Shown here piece by piece: positions 17,502 to 26,394 of a stretch of DNA of 64,000 nucleotides. Numbering within the stretch: position 1 is the stretch's first letter; each line of letters begins with the position of its first letter. The stretch is from Hwanghaeella grinnelliae (GTDB lineage: Bacteria; Pseudomonadota; Alphaproteobacteria; UBA8366; Aestuariispiraceae). The notes below the pieces were generated by a model. It saw nothing but the letters and a program-made list of their open reading frames with translations, did not search any database and was not told where the DNA came from. The position numbers were made by a program, and so were the translations under genes. The stretch spans positions 620,001-684,000 of the forward strand of contig NZ_SADE01000001.1 in the NCBI RefSeq assembly GCF_004005845.1, in the 5' to 3' direction.

Positions 17502-19745
17502 ATGCCGCATTCAACATATATGCCCGAACGGATGGGAAGCGCTACCGTAACCCCCGCCGGGCGGTTCGAAGCGGGATCGTTCCAGGAATTCACGGTCACC
17601 TATACGGCAGGCTATTTCGGGATTGACGATACTGGGTCGATCAAGGTCGTCCACCGGTTCGCATCCGATATGGGGCGTCCGCAATTCGATGACCCTGCCG
17701 CCCCCAATTACACGACGGTGGAAGCGACGAACGGGGCGATCCTGCATGTCGAATACGACATGAAGCGGAACATCCGGCCCTGGGACAAGACGCTCTATAT
17801 CAAAGTGGTGCGGGGGTTTCTGCGCGAAGGCGACCAAATCATCATCCGCTTCGGCGACCGCCGCCAGGGCAGTCCCGGTATCCGGCTTCAGACCTTCTGC
17901 GAAGAAACCTTCGAATTCCGGGTGCTGGTAGATGCCATCGCGACCTACAATTATGTGGAATTGCCCGAACAGCCGATCATTGAGATCGTTCCGGGCCCGC
18001 CGTCGCGCTATAAGGCGATCCTGCCGACATTGCGGCGTACGAACGACCCCTTCCGGCTGTGCCTGAAGGGCGAAGACCGTTGGGGCAATCCATCCGATCT
18101 GTGCGAAGGGAACTTCCGCCTGTGCGCCAATATGCCGGTCGACGGTTTGCCGGCGGAGGTGACGTTCGAGTTGGGTAAGTTCGGCCACATCCTCGAAGGG
18201 CTGCGGGTTTCGGAAAGCGGCGATTTGACGGTGGAGCTGCTGGATACGGAGGGGGCTGTCCACGCCACCAGCAATCCCTGCCGGTTCACCGGCGACGCGG
18301 GTTTGTTGCCCTATTGGGGGGACCTTCACGGCCAGTCGGAAGAGACCATCGGTACGAATTCGGCGCGCGACTTCTATGAATTCGCCCGCGACAAGGCTTT
18401 CCTGGATATCTGCGTCCATCAAGGCAATGATTTCCAGATCACGGAACCCTTTTGGCAATGGCTGAACGAGTTGTCCAAGGAGTTTACCGAGGATGATCGG
18501 TTCATCGTTTTCCCAGGCTGGGAATGGTCTGGGAATACGGGGCTGGGCGGCGACCGCAACGTCCTGCATATGCAGGAAGGCCGGCAGATTCACCGGTCGT
18601 CCCATGCGCTTGTTGATGACCTGTCGGATGTGGAGACGGACGCTACTTCCGCCGCCGACCTGTTCGATGCATTGAAGGGGGAAGATTGCACCGTCTTCGC
18701 CCATATCGGCGGACGATACGCGGATATCAAAATTGCCCATGACGAGCGGTTCGAACGGTCGGTGGAGGTCCATTCCGCCTGGGGTACTTTCGAATGGCTG
18801 ATGGACGATGCGCTGGAGCAAGGCTATCGCGTTGGGATCATGTCCAACTCAGACGGCCATAAGGGGCGACCGGGTGCGTCCCATCCGGGGGCGACGAAAT
18901 TCGGCGCCTATGGCGGTTTGACCTGTGTTCTGGCGCCCAGCTTCACGCGGGCCGGGATCATGGATGGCCTGAAACGACGGCACCACTACGGCACCACCGG
19001 AAGCCGGGTAATTCTGGATACGCGGGTCGATTTCGAATCCGAAGCGACCCTTTATGAAGACAATCCGGATTTGGGCGATACGCCGCAGCATTCGGTAACC
19101 AGCGCCATGATGGGCGACATACTGCGATCATCGGACCGGGAGGTTACTTTCCGCATCGATGTGCATGGCGCGTCACCGATCGAGCGGATCGACATTCGAA
19201 ACGGTTTGGAAACGGTAGAGATTTTCCGGCCCTATGCCGAGGCTGACCTGGGGCGGCGCATCCGGGTCCTTTGGGAAGGGTCCGAATACCGGGGGCGTGG
19301 GCGGGAGACGATCTGGGACGGCTTCGCGGAGCTGACTGGGAATACTTTCGATGCCCTCTCGCCGATCAACCGTTACAATCTCGACAAGCGTTTCGACCAA
19401 ACCGGCCCGGGTCGGTTGGAATGGACGGCGCTCACGACCGGCGGCTTCGGCGGTTTCGATGCGGTATTGACCGATCCCACATCCGGTATGCTCAAGATCG
19501 ATACGGACCTCGTGAAGCAGGAAATCGCTGTCGCGGATATCGGGCGGGACGAAATGATTTTCGCCAATGGCGGGATCGACCGCCGTATCCGTATCTTCCG
19601 GATGCCTGACGAAAACCCGCATTGTTCAGCCGTGATCGAACGCCGTATCGAGCTGAAAGACGACCGGGACAACGCACTCTATGTACGCGTCACGCACGAA
19701 GACGGACATTTCACGTGGTCGAGCCCGGTCTACATTTTCCGGTAA
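17502..19745 (+). CDS. DUF3604 family protein (PHP-like metal-dependent fold)
   Basis: A 747-residue protein without a signal peptide. The first ~280 residues are beta-rich. The central part has the DUF3604 pattern, starting with YWGDLHGQSEETIGTNSARD (about residues 271-290). It continues with DICVHQGNDF, FPGWEWSGNTGLGGDRNVLH, VFAHIGG and IMSNSDGHKGRPGASHPG. These spaced Asp/His residues resemble the metal ligands of PHP-type phosphoesterases. The C-terminal ~180 residues form another beta domain. A strong GGGGAGG precedes the ATG. It follows the importer cluster after 127 bp and could act on the imported compound, but no substrate is known for this family as far as I can tell. Confidence 0.75.
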   Translation: MPHSTYMPERMGSATVTPAGRFEAGSFQEFTVTYTAGYFGIDDTGSIKVVHRFASDMGRPQFDDPAAPNYTTVEATNGAILHVEYDMKRNIRPWDKTLYIKVVRGFLREGDQIIIRFGDRRQGSPGIRLQTFCEETFEFRVLVDAIATYNYVELPEQPIIEIVPGPPSRYKAILPTLRRTNDPFRLCLKGEDRWGNPSDLCEGNFRLCANMPVDGLPAEVTFELGKFGHILEGLRVSESGDLTVELLDTEGAVHATSNPCRFTGDAGLLPYWGDLHGQSEETIGTNSARDFYEFARDKAFLDICVHQGNDFQITEPFWQWLNELSKEFTEDDRFIVFPGWEWSGNTGLGGDRNVLHMQEGRQIHRSSHALVDDLSDVETDATSAADLFDALKGEDCTVFAHIGGRYADIKIAHDERFERSVEVHSAWGTFEWLMDDALEQGYRVGIMSNSDGHKGRPGASHPGATKFGAYGGLTCVLAPSFTRAGIMDGLKRRHHYGTTGSRVILDTRVDFESEATLYEDNPDLGDTPQHSVTSAMMGDILRSSDREVTFRIDVHGASPIERIDIRNGLETVEIFRPYAEADLGRRIRVLWEGSEYRGRGRETIWDGFAELTGNTFDALSPINRYNLDKRFDQTGPGRLEWTALTTGGFGGFDAVLTDPTSGMLKIDTDLVKQEIAVADIGRDEMIFANGGIDRRIRIFRMPDENPHCSAVIERRIELKDDRDNALYVRVTHEDGHFTWSSPVYIFR

Positions 19746-19858
19746 GAACCGTCCCGGAAAAGAGTTGGGTCGACGCGGCGCTGGAGGACAGCTTCGACGA
19801 CGCGCTCGCGATGGAAATCGACGACTTGCCTGCCCGCGTGGTCATCCCTGACCGTGAA

Positions 19859-19886
19859 CGAAAAGTTCCGCCGGAGGAGCTTTTCG
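19859..19886. terminator. Hairpin between convergent genes
   Basis: An 11-bp stem with a single G-T pair (CGAAAAGTTCC against GGAGCTTTTCG, six-base loop) lies between the convergent DUF3604 and symporter genes. There is no long external U-tract, but the outer stem is A/T-rich, so it could act as a bidirectional terminator. Confidence 0.5.
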
Positions 19887-19907
19887 TGAAGGCAGGTTAC
19901 CAAGGGC

Positions 19908-21344
19908 TCAGCCGGGTCTTGATGGATTGGAGGGGTCGGGGGGCGCTGTCGTGCCGGATGATTCCGGCGCGTGCATGGCCGGTGTCGCTACCTTGCCCAG
20001 ATGCGGTTCTTCCACGCCAGCCGATTTCAGCAACAGATGGTCGATGGTGACACAGGCGGTCATGTCGCCGGTGACGTTCACCACGGTCCGGCACATGTCC
20101 AGCAGCCGGTCGACACCGAGGATAATGGCGATGCCCGATGGCGGAATGCCGACACTGGTCAGGATGGTCGCCAGGACCACGATGCCGACACCCGGCGTGC
20201 CGGGTGACCCGATCGCCGCGCCGGTCGCCATGGCGGTGACGAGCAGGATGCCGGATACACCCAGTTCGATCCCGAAGACCTGGGCCAGGAACAGGGTGGC
20301 TACCCCCTGATACAAGGCGGTGCCCCCCATATTGATCGTTGTCCCCAGCGGTATGACAAACCGGGCAACAGCGGGGCGCACGCCTAACTTTTCTTCAGTG
20401 GTCGACAAGGACAGCGGCATGACCGACGCGGAACTGGATGTCGAGAAGGCGAGCAGCATTACATCCTTTGTCGCGCCGAGAAAACGGCGTGGCGTTCGTC
20501 CTGCTAAGAACCAAGCGATCGCCAGATAGGATAGCAGCAGCAGTAACAAGCCGATAAGCACGGTCGCGACATAGACGCTTGTACCGATCAATGCGGATAG
20601 GCCGACACGGGAGGTGATATGGGCAAGCAACCCGAACACCGCCAACGGCGCGAACCGCATGACCCAGCCGACGATCACCATGCAGGCCGCCTGAACAGAC
20701 GCCAAAAGGTCAAGCAGGGGTTTGCGTTGGTCGCCCGGTGTCATGGTCAAGGCGACGCCGATGATCGCGGCCGCGATGACAATCTGTAACATGTTGCCGC
20801 TGACGAAAGTGCTCAAAGGATCCTTTGGGAACAGGCCGACGATGATATCCGGTATCTCGTTTACCTTCGGCGCATCGACGGGGGCGGCCCCGGCGAGGGC
20901 CGCAGCCTCAGCGGCGTCGGTCTGCATAGCGTTCTGCATGGCGACACCGTCCAGATACTTGCCAGGCTGGATCACGGTCGCGACGAGTATTCCGATTCCA
21001 ACGGCCAAGACCGTGGTCGTCAGGAAGAAGATCACGGTCCGGGAGCCGAGCACGCCCAGGCCTTCACCGCCTTCACCAGCCGCGATGCCGCGGATCACTG
21101 ACGCGACGACCAAGGGAACGACCACGAATTGGATGGAGATCAGGAAAAGGCGGCCGGGCAGCGAAATCCAATTCCCCGCCAGCCCTGAGATTTCCGCACT
21201 CACATAACCGCTTGTCGGGCCGATCAGAATGCCGACAGCGACGCCCAGGAACATTCCGACCAGGACCTGCAACCAAAGGCGTTGCCGGATTAAGGTCCCC
21301 AGATGTGCCGTCAATTGGGGGAGGGAGCGGCAGGTTTCGGCCAT
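19908..21344 (-). CDS. Dicarboxylate/amino acid:cation symporter (DAACS)
   Basis: A 478-residue inner-membrane secondary transporter of the GltP/DctA (glutamate/aspartate/C4-dicarboxylate) family. The N-terminal half carries several helices. The C-terminal half has the re-entrant serine-rich motif (AFSTSSSASVMPLS), the transport-core sequence VIPLGTTINMGGTALYQG, and GSPGTPGVGIVVLATIL, then GVDRLLDMCRTVVNVTGD with the substrate-binding Asp, Arg and Asn. It starts at ATG with AGGAAGA upstream. It is encoded upstream of and convergent with the DUF3604 gene, and 66 bp after the Na/Pi transporter gene. The exact substrate (glutamate, aspartate, succinate or similar) is not determined. Confidence 0.92.
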   Translation of the reverse strand: MAETCRSLPQLTAHLGTLIRQRLWLQVLVGMFLGVAVGILIGPTSGYVSAEISGLAGNWISLPGRLFLISIQFVVVPLVVASVIRGIAAGEGGEGLGVLGSRTVIFFLTTTVLAVGIGILVATVIQPGKYLDGVAMQNAMQTDAAEAAALAGAAPVDAPKVNEIPDIIVGLFPKDPLSTFVSGNMLQIVIAAAIIGVALTMTPGDQRKPLLDLLASVQAACMVIVGWVMRFAPLAVFGLLAHITSRVGLSALIGTSVYVATVLIGLLLLLLSYLAIAWFLAGRTPRRFLGATKDVMLLAFSTSSSASVMPLSLSTTEEKLGVRPAVARFVIPLGTTINMGGTALYQGVATLFLAQVFGIELGVSGILLVTAMATGAAIGSPGTPGVGIVVLATILTSVGIPPSGIAIILGVDRLLDMCRTVVNVTGDMTACVTIDHLLLKSAGVEEPHLGKVATPAMHAPESSGTTAPPDPSNPSRPG

Positions 21345-21410
21345 TGTTACTCTGTCTTCCTGGTTGAGGTTTCAATAGTTGAGATCCGGGCGAATTTCGT
21401 CCGGATAAAA

Positions 21411-23168
21411 TCACATCGGGTCGTCTTTTTTCAACCGACCATCCCCCGGTGAAGGGGGGGCGCCGACGACGGAGGAGATTGGTGCGGGTACGGCGGAAGG
21501 AATACCATCTTCCGGCTCCGCTTCCCTGTTCGCGCCTTCTTCCAACGCAAGGCCTTCGACCGTGCCGGTCTGCAGCATCTTTTCCGCCTTGCCGATCTGG
21601 TCGATGATCCGGCGCGTATGGCTCAAGGCATCAAGGATCGGATCGATCGACATGATGTCGGCTTTGCGCGCGGCGGCTGTTTCCAACAACGTTGCCTTCG
21701 CGTCTTCATATGCGGCCAGGAAGTCCAGTTGTTGCTGCTGTTCCAAACCCTCTCCCGGCAAAGGTGTATCGATATTCCTACGTTCTTTTGTCGTCTCAAG
21801 AAACCTGAGTGCATTATACATCGCATGCTCGACCGCCGACCGGGCTTCCACGCCGTGAATGCGCCAAAGCCGCATGCGAAGATTAGCGACATGGGGGGCC
21901 AAGCTAGCGGCTTCCTCCAAGTAGCGCGCAACCCGAAGGGCATGTGGAAGCCCCTCCGCAACGGACCTGGGGAGTACTTCCATCTGTATGGATGTCGCGA
22001 ATGCCGCGATCTTTTCACAAAGGGCCAATATGGCCGTGGATTCCGCTTCGACTTTACGTTCTTGCGGATTATTGCCAAGGGCGTGGCGGCACAGGGTGGA
22101 TGTCAGTTCCAGCAGCCTGGTCAATTCGCGGTGCAATGCCGCCACAGCAAAGACAGGCGTCGACAGGACATAGTCGTCCAAATGCTGGGGCCGGCTCATA
22201 TCCTCTTCGGACGACCTGAACCTTTTGTCCAACAGGTCGGCCAAGCGCCCGGTCAGCGGGATCATCAACAGGACGCCCAGGATATTGAAAAAGCTATGAA
22301 ACAAGGCCAGCAGCACGGCCGGTTGATTGCCGAGCCCCGCCCAGTCACCGGCTGCCTCCAACCCGATGAGAAGAAGTGGCAATATCGCGATCGCGACCAG
22401 CGCCGTCACGAGGTTGAATACCACATGACCGACGGCGACACGTTTCGCCGATGGCGCGGCGCCAATCACGGCGATCAGCGCAGTTGCGGTGGTGCCGATA
22501 TTCGCGCCAATGACCGCAGCGGCGGCGATGTCCAAACCGACCATCGATTGCGAAGCTGCCGTTATGATAACAGCGATCGCCGCGCTTGAGGACTGGGTCA
22601 ATACGGTGATGGCGGTTCCAACAACCATTGCGATGGCAAGGCCTGTAAACCCTTCCGGCGTCGTGAACATGCCGGTGCCGAAATCCGTTGTCATGCCGGA
22701 AAGCGCATCTTTCAGAATGCCGAGGCCCAGAAAGAAAAGGGCGAATCCGGCAAGCGCGTCGCCCAGTCCCTTGCCGCGTTTGCCTGGGCTGAGCAGTCGG
22801 GTGGCGACACCGACCGCAAGGATCGGCAGGGCAAGCGGCTCAATCTTGAAGCCGATACCGACAAGGCTGACGATCCAGCCTGTCATCGTGGTGCCGACAT
22901 TCGCGCCATAGATCACGCCCAATGCGTGACGCATGGTCAATGCACCGGCATTCACGAAACCGATGGTGGCCAAGGTGACGGCACTGGAAGACTGAACGAT
23001 TGCCGTTAACAAGGCACCGCTCAAAACGCCGCGAATGATGGAGGATGTCCAACCATGCAGCAGGCGTTTCAGGCTTTCCCCGCCGAACACCTTCAAGCCA
23101 TCGGTCATCATGCCCATTGCCAAAAGGAAAAGGGCCAATCCACCGGCAGCGCTCAGGACGACTTCCAT
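21411..23168 (-). CDS. Na/Pi cotransporter family protein with PhoU-like tail
   Basis: A 585-residue inner-membrane protein. The membrane domain contains two inverted Na/Pi-cotransport repeats: GALLTAIVQSSSAVTLATIG near residue 60 and VGTAITVLTQSSSAAIAVII near residue 190, each with the QSSSA signature. Residues ~340-550 form a soluble helical region like the PhoU-related domain of bacterial YjbB-type proteins. The likely role is sodium-coupled phosphate movement or intracellular phosphate control. The start has GAGGAG just upstream. The PII gene lies 228 bp upstream on the same strand, so a separate promoter is likely. Confidence 0.9.
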   Translation of the reverse strand: MEVVLSAAGGLALFLLAMGMMTDGLKVFGGESLKRLLHGWTSSIIRGVLSGALLTAIVQSSSAVTLATIGFVNAGALTMRHALGVIYGANVGTTMTGWIVSLVGIGFKIEPLALPILAVGVATRLLSPGKRGKGLGDALAGFALFFLGLGILKDALSGMTTDFGTGMFTTPEGFTGLAIAMVVGTAITVLTQSSSAAIAVIITAASQSMVGLDIAAAAVIGANIGTTATALIAVIGAAPSAKRVAVGHVVFNLVTALVAIAILPLLLIGLEAAGDWAGLGNQPAVLLALFHSFFNILGVLLMIPLTGRLADLLDKRFRSSEEDMSRPQHLDDYVLSTPVFAVAALHRELTRLLELTSTLCRHALGNNPQERKVEAESTAILALCEKIAAFATSIQMEVLPRSVAEGLPHALRVARYLEEAASLAPHVANLRMRLWRIHGVEARSAVEHAMYNALRFLETTKERRNIDTPLPGEGLEQQQQLDFLAAYEDAKATLLETAAARKADIMSIDPILDALSHTRRIIDQIGKAEKMLQTGTVEGLALEEGANREAEPEDGIPSAVPAPISSVVGAPPSPGDGRLKKDDPM

Positions 23169-23396
23169 TTGCTCCTCGAAGAAGGACTGCGAAGTGACAG
23201 CAAACTAGCACAATCGTCAGCGAGCGATTTGATCTTGGACAAAGGGGAGGGCGCGGATTGGCCCGTGGAGGATGGGTCACTGACCGGCTCTATTGGTCGG
23301 CGCGTATATCGGCCAGGACAAATCTATACGTCAGGCGATCCGTATTGTTGGGCCCTACAATCTAGGCCGGGACCGCGACGAATTTTGAGCGGTCGC

Positions 23397-23735
23397 TTAA
23401 AGGGCGTCCTCTCCCTGCTCGCCGGTCCTGATCCGAACGGTGTTTGCGAGTTCCATGACGAAAATCTTTCCATCGCCAATCTTACCGGTTTCCGCGGTTG
23501 TCTGAATTGCTTCCACCGTCGCGTCCAGTTGGGCGTCGGATACGGCAACCTCGATCTTGGCCTTGGGCACGAAATGGACTTGATATTCAGTACCGCGATA
23601 GATCTCAGCCTGGCCACGTTGCCGCCCATATCCCTTCACTTCTGATACGGTCATCCCGTTCACACCGATATTCGAAAGAGCGTCCCGAACCGCGTCGAGT
23701 TTGTGCGGTTTCAGCACTGCGACAATGTATTTCAT
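23397..23735 (-). CDS. PII nitrogen regulatory protein (GlnB/GlnK family)
   Basis: A 112-residue trimeric PII signal protein that reports nitrogen and 2-oxoglutarate status by binding ATP/ADP and target proteins. The start (MKYIVAVLKPHKLD), the T-loop with Tyr51 (the uridylylation site, in EIYRGTEYQVHFVPKAKIE) and the ligand-binding GKIGDGKIFV segment are intact. No glnA or amtB lies next to it. The downstream gene on the same strand is the Na/Pi cotransporter, so this is an orphan PII copy, and GlnB versus GlnK cannot be decided. Confidence 0.95.
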   Translation of the reverse strand: MKYIVAVLKPHKLDAVRDALSNIGVNGMTVSEVKGYGRQRGQAEIYRGTEYQVHFVPKAKIEVAVSDAQLDATVEAIQTTAETGKIGDGKIFVMELANTVRIRTGEQGEDAL

Positions 23736-24132
23736 GGGAACCTTCCTTCAATTCTTTATCCGTCGGGGTGAAATGCACATTCACCTTGGACGGCCAAGAC
23801 GTCCAGCCCGCAAACCCGCGTGTCATGCTCCCAAACCTGTCTAGGGTACCGCTTTTTTGCAAAGGAAGTAAGCGAGAAGGCCAATTATTGCCAATTGGAA
23901 CAGAGACTTATTTCCGTGATCCCGGGTCGGTTTCGCGGCGGCACGGTTCTACGAGTCCTACTCAGACTAGATCGCTTGACAGCGGGGGTGCCAAAAGGCA
24001 ATTACCTTCATGCAAGTGCGACTGATTTGCAGTTGCGTAAATTGCTAAGCCAGCTTCCCCTCCTCGGGCGGTAGCCAGCCAAGCGCGGGTCCGGAATTCC
24101 GGAACATCGTCATGAATTGGCTGGAGCGAGAA
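23736..24132. other. Intergenic region before heme operon and PII gene
   Basis: A 397-bp non-coding gap between the divergent PII gene and the heme-receptor gene; no credible gene is seen. It contains the palindrome CCAATT-N6-AATTGG at 23881-23898. Near the receptor start there is a TGC-rich stretch at 24011-24037 (TGCAAGTGCG then TTTGCAGTTGCG), vaguely like alphaproteobacterial Fur-family sites. Iron control of the operon is expected, but the site is only a guess. Confidence 0.4.
23881..23898. repeat. Palindrome CCAATT-N6-AATTGG
   Basis: A perfect 6-bp inverted repeat with a six-base spacer, centred 154 bp upstream of the PII start and about 240 bp upstream of the heme-receptor start. It is AT-rich in a GC-rich context and may be an operator for either gene. 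Confidence 0.35.
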
Positions 24133-26148
24133 ATGAGAGTCTTTGGGGGTAAAAGTTGGACGTGCCGTGGCGTGGCGGCAGCAACGTTTTTGGGGGCATC
24201 GAATTTGGCGGTCGCCGGTGCAACGGCGCAAGGTGTCGAAATCGTGCAGGCGACGACATTGGATTCTATAACGGTAACAGGAACGCGCACCGAAAAGGCC
24301 GCGATCGAAGTGCCGGCAGCGATCACAGTCGTCGACCGAGAATCCATCGAAGCAAGCCAAGCCAAAAGCCTGGATGATATCCTTGAGACGGTTCCCGGCC
24401 TGGAAATGGGTGGTGGTCCTCGCGACTCCGCCGAACAGCCGAATATTCGGGGGTTTTCGGGTGAACGGGTTGTCATGCGTGTCGACGGCGTTCGGAAGAA
24501 CTTCGAAGCGGGTCACCGTGGCCGCGTCTTCATGGAGCCCAGCCTGTTGAAGCAGGTGGATGTTCTCCGTGGACCAAGTTCCACCTTGTATGGCAGTGGT
24601 GCCATCGGCGGCGTGGTGTCAATCGAAACGGTCGATGCGGCCGACCTTCTCAAGCCTGGTCAGACCATCGGCGCCATGGTGAGGACTGGTTTCCACACCA
24701 GTAATTCACAACGGTTTGTCACGACGACAGGTTATGGCGCGCCTACGGAAAACACCGATGTGTTGGTTAGCGTGACCCGGTCGTCGGCAGGTAACTACAC
24801 CGACGGCAGTGGCGATGATGTTCCGGGGTCGGGTGATAGCATTCTTTCCGGCCTTGCAAAGGGCAGTGTCGTTGTCGGTGGCCACGGTCTGGAGGCGACC
24901 CTTAACAGCTTCAAGGACGATCACATCATCCCGACCGCGGCGAATACGGATTCTGAGGCATTTGCAGATCGCGTGACAAACGAGAAGTCGGCGGCACTGA
25001 CATATACGTATGAAGGAACGGGAAACTGGCTGGATGCGCGTGCTACCACCTATTACTCCCGGACGGATATTCGCGAGATCAGGCTATCCGATGGACGTCA
25101 CCAGACGACCGAATTGGACACCGTCGGTGTGGACGCGGCCAATACCAGTCGTTTCACCTTGTCCGATTGGGCGAACCTCAATTTCACGGCCGGTTTGGAG
25201 GCTTTCCAGGACCGCCAGGTAGGTACAACCGACGGCACCGTGCGGCAGGAATTCCCGACAGCGGAACGCAATACACAGGGGTACTTTTTCCAGGCTGAAT
25301 TTGTGCTTTACGACGACCTCACCATCACGCCGGCGGCCCGCTACGACTACTATAACCTCACGACAATCGGCCAACCGGAAAACGAAGAAGGCGAGTTCTC
25401 GAAACAGATCGCCGTATCGTACCGTGTAACGCCATGGCTGACTGCATTCGGATCCTACGCGGAGGCCTTTCGTGCGCCGTCGCTGACTGAGCTGTTCGTT
25501 GGGGGAACGCATTTCGCCTTCAACAATTTCGTCGCAAATCCCGACCTTCGACCAGAGTTTGCGCGGAATAAGGAAATAGGTCTTGCAACGTCATTTGACG
25601 ACGTTTTGTCGGAAGGCGATGCGTTGCGCATGAAGGGTTCAATCTTCCGAAACGATGTGGATGACCTGATCGAGCTTCAGGTCGTCGGCGGCGCATTCGG
25701 GACCAGTACGAATGTGAACGTTACCGAAGCGCGTATCGAGGGCATAGAGCTGGAGGCCGGATACGAGTCCGACACGTTTTTCGGGGCGGGGAGTTATGCC
25801 CGTTTGCGGGGCGACGACCTCGCCCAAGGCGATCCAATCAGTGACATTCCTGAAGACAAAGCCACGGCAACGATCGGCTACAAATGGCCCCAACTTGGTG
25901 TGAGGGCGGGGTGGCGGACCATCTACTACGCCGGCCAGGAACGTGTTCCCGCGGCGACGGAAGCGGTGAGTGGCGAGAAATTTATCCACGATGTTTTCGT
26001 CTCTTGGATCCCTAAGGACAAGGACCTGGAAGGTCTTCGGGTCGATTTCGCGGTCGATAACATAATGGACAAGGACTATCAGCGGTTCCTATCCGAGCTG
26101 CGGGAAGCAGGCCGCAACGCAAAGCTATCAATTAGCTACAAGTTCTGA
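24133..26148 (+). CDS. TonB-dependent heme/hemoglobin receptor
   Basis: A 671-residue outer-membrane receptor that imports heme using TonB energy. A signal peptide (to about VAGATA-QG) is followed by a TonB box-like segment (LDSITVTGTRTEK). The plug domain has PGLEMGGGPRDSAEQPNIRG and VDVLRGPSSTLYGSGAIGGV. The 22-strand barrel carries the heme-receptor hallmark YGSYAEAFRAPSLTELF-like motif (seen as FGSYAEAFRAPSLTELFVGG) near residue 445. It ends in the aromatic NAKLSISYKF. I chose ATG 24133, preceded by TGGAGCGAG, over ATG 24112. It heads the hem/hmu operon. No tonB or exbBD genes are in the window. Confidence 0.9.
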   Translation: MRVFGGKSWTCRGVAAATFLGASNLAVAGATAQGVEIVQATTLDSITVTGTRTEKAAIEVPAAITVVDRESIEASQAKSLDDILETVPGLEMGGGPRDSAEQPNIRGFSGERVVMRVDGVRKNFEAGHRGRVFMEPSLLKQVDVLRGPSSTLYGSGAIGGVVSIETVDAADLLKPGQTIGAMVRTGFHTSNSQRFVTTTGYGAPTENTDVLVSVTRSSAGNYTDGSGDDVPGSGDSILSGLAKGSVVVGGHGLEATLNSFKDDHIIPTAANTDSEAFADRVTNEKSAALTYTYEGTGNWLDARATTYYSRTDIREIRLSDGRHQTTELDTVGVDAANTSRFTLSDWANLNFTAGLEAFQDRQVGTTDGTVRQEFPTAERNTQGYFFQAEFVLYDDLTITPAARYDYYNLTTIGQPENEEGEFSKQIAVSYRVTPWLTAFGSYAEAFRAPSLTELFVGGTHFAFNNFVANPDLRPEFARNKEIGLATSFDDVLSEGDALRMKGSIFRNDVDDLIELQVVGGAFGTSTNVNVTEARIEGIELEAGYESDTFFGAGSYARLRGDDLAQGDPISDIPEDKATATIGYKWPQLGVRAGWRTIYYAGQERVPAATEAVSGEKFIHDVFVSWIPKDKDLEGLRVDFAVDNIMDKDYQRFLSELREAGRNAKLSISYKF

Positions 26149-26162
26149 GGATAGACGATTTT

Positions 26163-26348
26163 ATGGGCGAGTTTGCCAACAAATGTGGAGATGTGGAGCC
26201 GACCCCTCGGAAGGAGTCCGAGAGGTCGGTCACGGTCATCTCAAGTGCGGACCTGCTGGGCGGCCGCCCGGAGGTGATGATTGAACACAACGGTGATTTG
26301 TATCGGCTGCGTCACACGCGGCAGGGCAAGTTGATCCTGACGAAATAG
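26163..26348 (+). CDS. hemP: Hemin uptake protein HemP/HmuP
   Basis: A 61-residue protein with the conserved HemP core SSADLLGGRPEVMIEHNGDL and the terminal RLRHTRQGKLILTK. In related bacteria HemP/HmuP is a small activator needed for heme-receptor expression. It lies 14 bp after the receptor gene with GAGGATAG as ribosome-binding site. Its N-terminal ~24 residues are polar and variable. Confidence 0.92.
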   Translation: MGEFANKCGDVEPTPRKESERSVTVISSADLLGGRPEVMIEHNGDLYRLRHTRQGKLILTK

Positions 26349-26394
26349 AAGGGTTGGCCGTACGAAGGCCGCTGATCCTGGGAAGGCAAGAAAA

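Noticed and set aside
19622-20050. Open frame (142 codons) spanning the end of the DUF3604 gene and the gap
   Set aside because: It overlaps two supported genes. The middle part looks acidic and protein-like, but there is no start signal, and a hairpin lies inside it.
23371-23394. Hairpin GACCGC/GCGGTC after the PII gene
   Set aside because: Six pairs with a 12-base loop and no T-run; too weak to call a terminator.
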